A stretch of DNA of 64,000 bases from Pseudoalteromonas sp. SMS1. GTDB taxonomy: Bacteria > Pseudomonadota > Gammaproteobacteria > Enterobacterales > Alteromonadaceae. Position numbers and translations under genes: made by a program. Below, piece after piece: positions 57,333 through 64,000 of this stretch. Numbering within the stretch: position 1 is the stretch's first letter; each line of letters opens with the position of its first letter. The DNA lies in the NCBI RefSeq assembly GCF_021530565.1, contig NZ_JAKGBI010000002.1, positions 370,324-434,323 on the forward strand, written 5' to 3'. The notes below the pieces were generated by a model, which saw nothing but the letters and a program-made list of their open reading frames with translations, had not been told where the DNA came from and ran no database searches.

Positions 57333-58582
57333 TATTGAATGGCTTCAGCCACCGTGAAAAACGACCCAAAAACAATCAATGCTGTATCACCGGATTGTTC
57401 AGGCAATAGTACATCTAACGCGGATGACACACTGTCAAAAGTACGTGTGCTTGCCTGTGTTTCAGGTGGCAATGCAGCTAACATCCTTTCAGCAGTTTCT
57501 GCTCGCGGACCACTTAAGGATGCACATGCCCAGCTATTGACGACGTCGTCTAGTTCATTAATTACGCTGGTTTTATCCTTATCAGCAAGCATAGCGACTA
57601 AGACGTTAATTTTAAAGCCCTGATTTTTTAAATCGAGTAACTTAGTGCGCAAATAACGTGCCGACTCAGGGTTGTGGGCAACATCTGTATACACAAGAGG
57701 GGCATCGCTTAGCTGTTGAAAACGGCCTTCAACCTGCAGATTATCCAGTGTCGTACGAAGCTGTACTTCCTCTGGCAAAAGATCTAGTCTTGCCAACGCG
57801 GTTAATGCTGTCGCGACATTTTGCGCGGGGATAGCAGGCTTGGAAAAACGTAAATCATACTCTTGATATTGCCAACGCAATCCGTCTTCTAATGGAGTAA
57901 AGTGAAAATCTCGCTTAGACAAAATCAATTCAGCGTTAATTTCTTGGCCATAGTCTGTGACTGTGTGAGGGATGTTTAGATCACCCACAATCGCGGGGGT
58001 GTCGGTACGGAAAATACCTGCTTTATCATAGCCAACCAGCTCTCGAGTATCTCCTAAATATTCTTTATGGTCGAGATCGATAGTGGTTATCACACTTGCA
58101 TATGGCGTTACAATATTGGTCGCATCAAAGCGCCCACCTAACCCGACCTCAAGAAGTACATAATCAACGGCATAACGCTTAAACAACGCCAAGGCCCCCA
58201 AAGTACCAAACTCAAAATAGGTCAGTTGCGTTTCACCTCGCCCTTGTTCTAGCTCAAAGAAAGCATCGACATGGTCTTGATCAGGGAGTGCTTGCCCATT
58301 AATACGTACACGCTCATTGTAACGGATAAGATGCGGAGAAGCGTATGTGCCTACTGTATGGCCTTGAGCCAATAGTATGGCCTCCATACAACGTGCTGTC
58401 GTGCCCTTACCATTGGTACCACCAATTAAGATGATTTTACTTGATGTCGTCAATAAGTGAATGCTGTTCGCGACTTGGGCAACACGCTCTAAGCCCATTT
58501 CTATATTGGCAGGATGCAGTTGCTCTAAATAACAAAGCCAATCATCTAAGCTCGATGATTGGCTAGGTTTAATGTGTGACAT
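57320..58582 (-). CDS. folC: Dihydrofolate synthase/folylpolyglutamate synthase FolC
   Basis: A Mur-ligase-like enzyme that adds glutamate to dihydropteroate and extends polyglutamate tails on folates. The P-loop is ILIGGTNGKGTTARCME. VGLGGRFDATN and TTIDLDHKEYLG are family signatures, and YTDVAHNPESAR is the C-terminal domain motif. 420 residues. It lies between accD and dedD in the conserved operon. Confidence 0.96.
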   Translation of the reverse strand: MSHIKPSQSSSLDDWLCYLEQLHPANIEMGLERVAQVANSIHLLTTSSKIILIGGTNGKGTTARCMEAILLAQGHTVGTYASPHLIRYNERVRINGQALPDQDHVDAFFELEQGRGETQLTYFEFGTLGALALFKRYAVDYVLLEVGLGGRFDATNIVTPYASVITTIDLDHKEYLGDTRELVGYDKAGIFRTDTPAIVGDLNIPHTVTDYGQEINAELILSKRDFHFTPLEDGLRWQYQEYDLRFSKPAIPAQNVATALTALARLDLLPEEVQLRTTLDNLQVEGRFQQLSDAPLVYTDVAHNPESARYLRTKLLDLKNQGFKINVLVAMLADKDKTSVINELDDVVNSWACASLSGPRAETAERMLAALPPETQASTRTFDSVSSALDVLLPEQSGDTALIVFGSFFTVAEAIQYWKK

Positions 58583-58604
58583 AGCTAGCTCAATTTCGAA
58601 AAAT

Positions 58605-59480
58605 TTACGCTACTCTATGCTCTTGTTCAGTAGAAGGCAAGTCCATAAACTTGGAAATCATACGGGCTAACGCGTCACGCATTTCACGGCGGTCAATGAT
58701 CACATCTATCGCACCGTGCTCTAGTAAAAATTCACTGCGTTGGAAACCTTCAGGTAGTGTTTCACGCACTGTTTGCTCGATAACACGTGGGCCTGCAAAA
58801 CCAATTAACGCTTTAGGCTCTGCAACGTTGATATCGCCAAGCATGGCCAAAGAAGCTGAAACGCCCCCCATCGTAGGGTTAGTCAACACAGAGATGAATG
58901 GCAAGCCTTGCTCGCTCATCTTTGCCAATGCAGCACTGGTTTTAGCCATCTGCATCAGTGAAAATAGCGCTTCTTGCATACGCGCACCACCAGATGCAGA
59001 GAAACAAATCAACGGCATATTGTGCTCTAGACACTCGTTTACGGCTTCCACAAAACGTGCACCAACAACCGACGCCATTGATCCGCCCATAAAGGAGAAC
59101 TCAAACGCAACAGCAGCCACAGGCACACCTTTTAAGCGGCCTTTCATGGCGATCAGCGCATCTTTCTCACCACTCACTTTTTGTGCCGCGGTGATGCGAT
59201 CAGAGTATTTCTTAGAATCTTTAAACTTCAGCACATCTTGAGGCTCAAACTGTGCACCCAGCTCTACAACCTCTCCATCGTCTAAGAAACGCTCTAAACG
59301 CTGACGAGCCGAAATACGCATGTGATGATCACATTTAGGGCACACATATAGTGACTTTTCTAACTCAGCTTTGTATAAAATTGAGTCACAAGATGTACAT
59401 TTAGCCCAAACCCCTTCTGGGACCTCTTTCTTACCTGCCGATTTAGCAGCTTTAGGCAAGATTTTTTCTAACCAACTCAT
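58605..59480 (-). CDS. accD: Acetyl-CoA carboxylase carboxyltransferase subunit beta
   Basis: The beta subunit of the carboxyltransferase that makes malonyl-CoA for fatty acid synthesis. An N-terminal C4 zinc finger is seen (CTSC and CPKC about 20 residues apart). The crotonase-like core has [23 protein letters not shown] and [16 protein letters not shown]. The start at ATG 59480 (291 residues, [10 protein letters not shown]) aligns with AccD; an in-frame TTG two codons earlier is unlikely. Confidence 0.96.
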   Translation of the reverse strand: MSWLEKILPKAAKSAGKKEVPEGVWAKCTSCDSILYKAELEKSLYVCPKCDHHMRISARQRLERFLDDGEVVELGAQFEPQDVLKFKDSKKYSDRITAAQKVSGEKDALIAMKGRLKGVPVAAVAFEFSFMGGSMASVVGARFVEAVNECLEHNMPLICFSASGGARMQEALFSLMQMAKTSAALAKMSEQGLPFISVLTNPTMGGVSASLAMLGDINVAEPKALIGFAGPRVIEQTVRETLPEGFQRSEFLLEHGAIDVIIDRREMRDALARMISKFMDLPSTEQEHRVA

Positions 59481-59694
59481 TGGCAACTCTCTTGTCTTTA
59501 TTCTGTAATGAGTCTGTGCACACAGACAGATTTTCCCAATTAAAACATGTTTAAGGCAACAGCGATATAAAAAACTGGTCTTAGTAGTCTTAACATCTAC
59601 TAGACGTTCTATAAATGCAATTTTTCATGTCTACCTGCTCAATTTAATGTAGAACACACCTTGAGCAAACTTGACTAAAATTGGGGGTTAATTG

Positions 59695-60495
59695 CTATTG
59701 TTTAATTTCAACTTCCGGCAGAAATAAGGGCCCAACAGGCTTAGTCGGAATGCCCCACTTTTCGGGGTAGTCCACATCTACCAGATATAAACCATTTGGT
59801 TTCGCTGTTGCACTCGCCTGAGTGCGGTCTTTAATTTTAAGCAGCTCTCCCATCCATTCAGGGTTTTGCTCACCAATACCTATATCTAACAAGCACCCAG
59901 TGATGTTCCTTACCATGTGATGTAAAAATGCGTTTGCTTTGATATCTATCACAACATAGTCGCCAAACCTATCAACCTGTAAATGGTGGATGTTGCGAAA
60001 TGGGGTATTAGATTGACAATGAACAGCACGAAATGAAGTAAAGTCCTGTTCTCCTAACATAAATGGGCAGGCAGCCTGCATTTTTTCCACATCTAATGGG
60101 TGATGAAAATGCGTTACGCCATTGCGTAAAATACCGGGTCTGTAAGTATGATTATAAATTACGTAGCGATAACGTCTTGCCGTTGCACTAAAGCGGGCGT
60201 GAAATTCATCATCTACTTGCTGAGCAAACCTAACTGCAATGTCGTCAGGTAGCTGCGAATTCATACCCAAAGTAAAGGCACTCATTTCTCGCTCAGCATC
60301 CGTGTCAAAGTGAACAAGTTGTCCTGTTGCATGCACACCCGCATCGGTGCGCCCAGCGCACACTATATCAACGGGGTGATTACAGATCCTCGACAGCGCA
60401 GTTTCAATTTCTTCTTGAACACTACTAACGTGGCTTTGACGCTGCCAACCTGAGTAGTTTCCACCGTTATACTCAATACCTAGTACTACACGCAT
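59695..60495 (-). CDS. truA: tRNA pseudouridine(38-40) synthase TruA
   Basis: Isomerises uridines 38-40 in the anticodon arm of tRNAs. The catalytic aspartate is in [14 protein letters not shown]. The N-terminal [12 protein letters not shown] and the C-terminal [17 protein letters not shown] are family signatures. 266 residues. A 208-bp gap separates it from accD; no clear structure was seen there. Confidence 0.96.
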   Translation of the reverse strand: MRVVLGIEYNGGNYSGWQRQSHVSSVQEEIETALSRICNHPVDIVCAGRTDAGVHATGQLVHFDTDAEREMSAFTLGMNSQLPDDIAVRFAQQVDDEFHARFSATARRYRYVIYNHTYRPGILRNGVTHFHHPLDVEKMQAACPFMLGEQDFTSFRAVHCQSNTPFRNIHHLQVDRFGDYVVIDIKANAFLHHMVRNITGCLLDIGIGEQNPEWMGELLKIKDRTQASATAKPNGLYLVDVDYPEKWGIPTKPVGPLFLPEVEIKQ

Positions 60496-60559
60496 ACACT
60501 TGCTAACTCTTCACTAAATTATGACCGGGCATTTTATGCTATTGACGCGGGGAAGAAAA

Positions 60560-60587
60560 GCAATGGGCGCGATATCGCACCCATTGC
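60560..60587 (-). terminator. Terminator downstream of the FimV-family gene
   Basis: A long hairpin, GCAATGGG/CCCATTGC closing over GCGATATCGC, is followed on the minus strand by TTTTCTTC. Confidence 0.85.
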
Positions 60588-60591
60588 CTTT

Positions 60592-62040
60592 TTATTTGAT
60601 TTGCGCTTTTAAGATGCGTGCCTCTTCTTGAACCGATTCGGGCCCTTTTTCCATCACTTCCTCAAGTGCTGATACTGCCGAGTCAAAGTCTTCGATTTCT
60701 AGGTAAGCACGGGCCAAATCCAATTTAGCTGCAAACCCATCTTCTTCAAGGTCAACATCTGGTGGATTGTCTCCGGCCAGCAGATCTTCAAAATCATCCA
60801 GACCCACATCCATATTAGGCTCCTGATAAGGCTCTTCTTGTACTAAAATATCGTCACTTTCAGCGATTAAGTCATCTATATTCAAAAAGTCCTCAGGAAC
60901 TTGTTGGGTCTCATCAGGCATCTCAGCTGTCGCCGACTCCTCTTCAACCTCAAATGGCTCATCTAGCTCCTCACTCAATAGCGCATCAAAATTAACTTCT
61001 AATTCAGGTTGCTGGTCAGGTTCAAGCGCCTCAGGCTCTGCCTGCTCATCTAGCAAAGACTCAAAGTCGGTCTCTTCTAGATCAGCCATAAACTCATCTT
61101 CTATCGCGCTTTCGTCAATCTCAACAGGGATTTCTGCTTCAATGTCGTCTTCAGCTATTTCTTCTAGCTGATCTAAAAAGCGCTCTGGATCAATGTCTAA
61201 ATCAGCCAGCTCTTCTGCATTTGGGACAACGTCCTCTGTCGGCTGACCTAAGCTATCAATCGCTTCGTCTGCCGCGGTTTTGGCAGCCTCTTCATCAAAC
61301 GATGCGGCCAAATCTTGCGCTAACTCACGCTGCTCATCAATCATTTCATTGCTTAGAGCAGGTTCGCTCGACGTTGCTAGCCCTTCATCCATTGCAGCCA
61401 TTGCAGCCGCTTCATCAAATGGCGTATCCAAATCAATGCTTAAATCCTCAGGCGTATTAATTGTATCTGCAGATTGAATCGCTGGTTCAGGCACGTCGTC
61501 CATGGCTGCTAATGCCGCGGCTTCATCAAATGGCGCGTCTAAATCTAAGCTTATCTCGTCATCAATAGACTCGACAACTTGACGCGGATCATTAGATTCC
61601 AATGACATTTCATGTTCGAAACTCTCCCTACTTGAAGATGGTGTATCACCAGAAGCCTCATCACCCAAATCAACTTCATCAAATAAGTCATCCAAGTCGT
61701 CTTCAAATGGAGCTGCTAACTCATCTTCCAACTGTAAGTGCAAATCGTTTTGGCTGCCCAAACTTTCGGCCAATTGACGCTCTGTCTCACTCATCTCATG
61801 CACTGAATCAGTCTCATCTAGAGATATAGCTAATTCGTCACTATCATCCAGCTCAAGTTCTGGGTAGCTTTCCAGTTCAGCACTCGGCGTTACAAAGTCT
61901 TCTTCTGGCTGTTCTTCTTCTGCAAGTAAATCTACTTCATCTCCAAGTGGATCATCACCTAAATCTATTTCAAGCTCTTCAGCCAGTATCTCTTCGTCGA
62001 GCTCCGCAAACTCACTCTCCGCCTCTAATGCATCCAGCAT
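60592..62040 (-). CDS. fimV: FimV-family protein, C-terminal fragment after a frameshift
   Basis: The C-terminal 482 residues of a FimV/TspA-like protein, which in Pseudomonas is an inner-membrane peptidoglycan-binding scaffold for type IV pili, polar organisation and cAMP control. The sequence is extremely acidic, with repeated DTPFDEAAAMAAMD-like blocks. It ends in the FimV C-terminal TPR-like helix pair (FAAKLDLARAYLEIEDFDSA, then EEVMEKGPESVQEEARILKAQ). The frame stays open upstream of the ATG at 62040 through the repeats to 62635, where it meets the other fragment out of frame. The position beside truA is typical of fimV. As an independent gene it has no convincing start. Confidence 0.8.
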   Translation of the reverse strand: MLDALEAESEFAELDEEILAEELEIDLGDDPLGDEVDLLAEEEQPEEDFVTPSAELESYPELELDDSDELAISLDETDSVHEMSETERQLAESLGSQNDLHLQLEDELAAPFEDDLDDLFDEVDLGDEASGDTPSSSRESFEHEMSLESNDPRQVVESIDDEISLDLDAPFDEAAALAAMDDVPEPAIQSADTINTPEDLSIDLDTPFDEAAAMAAMDEGLATSSEPALSNEMIDEQRELAQDLAASFDEEAAKTAADEAIDSLGQPTEDVVPNAEELADLDIDPERFLDQLEEIAEDDIEAEIPVEIDESAIEDEFMADLEETDFESLLDEQAEPEALEPDQQPELEVNFDALLSEELDEPFEVEEESATAEMPDETQQVPEDFLNIDDLIAESDDILVQEEPYQEPNMDVGLDDFEDLLAGDNPPDVDLEEDGFAAKLDLARAYLEIEDFDSAVSALEEVMEKGPESVQEEARILKAQIK

Positions 62041-62068
62041 ATCTCCAACACTTTGGCCCGGCTCCTGT

Positions 62069-63483
62069 TCTGCTTCTAGCTCCTGTTCTACTTCTAGCTC
62101 CTGTTCTACTTCTAGCTCAGGCTCTGCTTCTAGCTCAGGCTCTGCTTCTAGCTCAGGCTCTGCTGCTAGCTCAGGCTCTGCTTCTAGCTCAGGCTCTGCT
62201 GCTAGCTCAGGCTCTGCTTCTAGCTCAGGCTCTGCTTCTAGCTCAGGTTCTGCCTCTATCTCAGGTTCTGCTTCTAACTCAGGTTCTGCTTCTAGCTCAG
62301 GTTCTGCTTCTAGCTCAGGTTCTGCTTCTAGCTCAGGTTCTGCCTCTAGCTCAGGCTCTGCTGCTAGCTCCGGCTCTGCTAGCTCCGGCTCTGCTAGCTC
62401 CGGCTCTGCTAGCTCCGGCTCTGCTAGCTCCGGCTCTGCTAGCTCTGGTTCTGCTGCTAGCTCTGGTTCTGCTGCTAGCTCAGGTTCTGCCTCTAGCTCA
62501 GGTTCTGCCTCTAGCTCAGGTTCTGCCTCTAGCTCAGGTTCTGCCTCTAGCTCTGGTTCTGCCTCTAGCTCTGGTTCTGCCTCTAGCTCTGGTTCTGCCT
62601 CTAGCTCTGGTTCTGCCTCTAGCTCTGGTTCTGCCCTGGTTCTGCCTCTAGCTCTGGTTCTGCCTCTAGCTCAGGCTCTGCTTCTAGCTCAGGTTCTGCC
62701 TCTAGCTCTGCTAGCTCTGGCTCTGCTAGCTCTGGCTCTGCTAGCTCTGGCTCTGCTGCTAGCTCAGGCTCTGCTAGCTCTGGCTCTGCTAGCTCTGGCT
62801 CTGCTAGCTCAGGCTCTGCCTCTAGCTCAAGCTCTGCTGCTAGCTCAGGTTCTGCCTCTAGTTCAGGTTCTGCCTCTAGCTCAGGTTCTGCCTCTAGCTC
62901 AGATTCTGCTGCTAGCTCTGGTTCTGCTTCTAGCTCTGGCTCTGCTGCTAGCTCGGGCTCTGCTGCTAGCTCCGGCTCAGCTGCTAGCTCTGGCTCTGCT
63001 TCTAGCTCCGGCTCTGCTGCTAGCTCAGGCTCTGCTGCTAGCTCTGGCTCTGCTGCTAGCTCTGGTTCTGCTGCTAGCTCAGGTTCTGCTGCTAGCTCAG
63101 GTTCTGCTACTAGCTCTGGTTCTGCTGCTAGCTCTGGCTCTGCTGCTAGCTCTGGTTCTGCTGCTAGCTCAGGTTCTGCTACTAGCTCAGGTTCTGCCTC
63201 TAGCTCTGGTTCTGCTGCTAGCTCAGGTTCTGCTGCTAGCTCAGGTTCTGCTACTAGCTCTGGTTCTGCTGCTAGCTCTGGTTCTGCTGCTAGCTCAGGT
63301 TCTGCTACTAGCTCAGGTTCTGCCTCTAGCTCTGGTTCTGCTTCTAACTCTGGTTCTGCTGCTAGCTCTGGCTCTGCTGCTAGCTCTGGCTCTGCTGCTA
63401 GCTCAGGTTCTGCTGCTAGCTCTGGCTCTGCTGCTAGCTCTGGCTCTGCTTCTAGCTCAGGTTCTAGTTCTAGTTCTAGTTCA
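62069..63483. repeat. Tandem 18-bp and 15-bp coding repeats in the FimV-family gene
   Basis: Over about 1.4 kb the sequence is built from 18-bp units which on the minus strand encode Glu-Pro-Glu-Leu-Ala/Glu/Val-Ala. Blocks of 15-bp units encoding Glu-Pro-Glu-Leu-Ala occur at about 62370-62450 and 62706-62815. All unit lengths keep frame except at 62635/62636. The low variation among units suggests recent expansion by slippage or recombination. Confidence 0.95.
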
Positions 63484-64000
63484 GAGTTTGCATCCAATTC
63501 CGCTACAGACTCAAACCCTTGCGGGATCTGCGCTTCTTCATCAAGCATGCCATCCAAATGACCTGGCGTTACATTCGACGCACTTTCAATTTCAGTAAAA
63601 TCTCTCGGTTCGTGCTCAATTTCATTGTCTAACGCAGATTCATCATCCAGCGGTGATACCTCGTCACCCACATTAGTCAGCAAATCATCAATGTCGCCTA
63701 AATCGTTTTCATCAAGTTCAGCCTCTAGCGACGCATCCAACACGTCATTTTCTAACTCAGGCGCTTCTTCTTGCTGCGCGACGTCTTCACCGGCGTCGGC
63801 CAACAAGTCATCAATGTCGCCTAAATCGTTTTCATCAAGGTCAGCCTCTAGCGACGCATCCAACACGTCATTTTCTAACTCGGGCGCTTCTTCTTGCTGC
63901 GCGACGTCTTCACCGGCGTCGGCCAACAAGTCATCAATGTCACCTAAATCGTCTTCATCAAGTTCGGTCTCTAGCGACGCATCCAACACGTCATTTTCTA
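62619..64000 (-). CDS. fimV: FimV-family protein, central fragment (enters from window edge, ends early)
   Basis: This fragment continues from beyond the right edge. It holds two and a half copies of a 41-residue acidic block (VLDASLE, then DLGDIDDLLADAGEDVAQQEEAPELEN) and a unique acidic stretch, followed by the Glu-Pro-Glu-Leu repeats. It ends at 62619 with the aberrant tail EPGQNQS, directly after a 7-bp discrepancy in the repeat. The N-terminal LysM and membrane segment expected for FimV lie outside the window. The normal C-terminus is encoded by the next fragment in another frame. Confidence 0.8.
   Translation of the reverse strand, partial: ENDVLDASLETELDEDDLGDIDDLLADAGEDVAQQEEAPELENDVLDASLEADLDENDLGDIDDLLADAGEDVAQQEEAPELENDVLDASLEAELDENDLGDIDDLLTNVGDEVSPLDDESALDNEIEHEPRDFTEIESASNVTPGHLDGMLDEEAQIPQGFESVAELDANSELELELEPELEAEPELAAEPELAAEPELAAEPELAAEPELAAEPELEAEPELEAEPELVAEPELAAEPELAAEPELVAEPELAAEPELAAEPELEAEPELVAEPELAAEPELAAEPELAAEPELVAEPELAAEPELAAEPELAAEPELAAEPELAAEPELEAEPELAAEPELAAEPELAAEPELEAEPELAAESELEAEPELEAEPELEAEPELAAELELEAEPELAEPELAEPELAEPELAAEPELAEPELAEPELAELEAEPELEAEPELEAEPELEAEPGQNQS
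63664..64000. repeat. 123-bp tandem coding repeat
   Basis: Near-identical copies 123 bp apart (for example the ACGTCTTCAC starts at 63781 and 63904) encode a 41-residue acidic block. A third, more diverged copy starts the series and another may continue past the edge. Confidence 0.9.

Noticed and set aside
61947..62651. Plus-strand open frame of 234 codons rich in LLLAQ repeats
   Set aside because: It is the antisense shadow of the FimV repeat tract; an 18-bp unit with no stop in that frame stays open by itself.
62069..63483. CRISPR array
   Set aside because: Units are contiguous without unique spacers, and they keep the reading frame of an acidic protein. It is a coding tandem repeat.

Overview
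The window looks like chromosome of a marine gammaproteobacterium of the Alteromonadales, most like Pseudoalteromonas. This is an inference from gene order and protein similarity to known families; no database was searched. The base composition is moderately AT-rich. The blocks pyrG-mazG-relA-rlmD-barA, tig-clpP-clpX-lon-hupB-ppiD, sapABCDF-pspF-pspABC-ycjXF and purF-cvpA-dedD-folC-accD-truA-fimV follow classical gammaproteobacterial synteny.

Layout. 1-5.2 kb holds the truncated pyrG, mazG, relA and rlmD on the minus strand, divergent from the hybrid kinase gene barA. 8.1-10.7 kb holds phenylalanine catabolism (phhA-phhB, with a TyrR/PhhR-like box upstream) and a methionine gamma-lyase. 10.8-21.3 kb is the envelope-stress block: ycjX-ycjF and pspABC on minus, pspF and sapABCDF on plus. 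21.3-30.0 kb is the protein quality-control block. 30.3-30.8 kb is a five-gene tRNA cluster (Pro, Arg, His, Pro, Pro) with a near-consensus promoter. 31.2-36.7 kb holds folD, a small unknown gene, a decayed lipoprotein gene, an exported RidA-like protein, cysS, ppiB and lpxH.

36.7-52.7 kb is the main accessory region, an exopolysaccharide locus. It encodes an initiating sugar-1-phosphate transferase, a WecG/TagA glycosyltransferase fused to a decayed initiating-transferase domain, a pyruvyl transferase, three further glycosyltransferases, a flippase (Wzx), a polymerase/ligase (Wzy), an outer-membrane export lipoprotein (Wza-like) and a kinase-less chain-length protein (Wzz-like). It also encodes a secreted LruC-domain protein with a small lipoprotein, and a sigma-54 response regulator. 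Elements with sigma-54 (-24/-12) geometry stand in front of six transcription units on both strands, and most have an AT-rich palindrome or TTTGCA/TGCGAA-type site upstream. I read the locus as one regulon driven by the resident activator; this is the strongest candidate for a less-described system here.

52.7-60.5 kb returns to housekeeping genes: miaE, a Yip1-family gene, purF, cvpA, dedD, folC, accD and truA. 60.6-64.0 kb is a very acidic FimV-family gene entering from the right edge. Its centre is about 1.4 kb of 18-bp and 15-bp repeats encoding Glu-Pro-Glu-Leu-Ala/Glu-Ala units. A 7-bp discrepancy inside the repeat splits the reading frame in two, which could be a real (possibly variable) frameshift or a sequence error.
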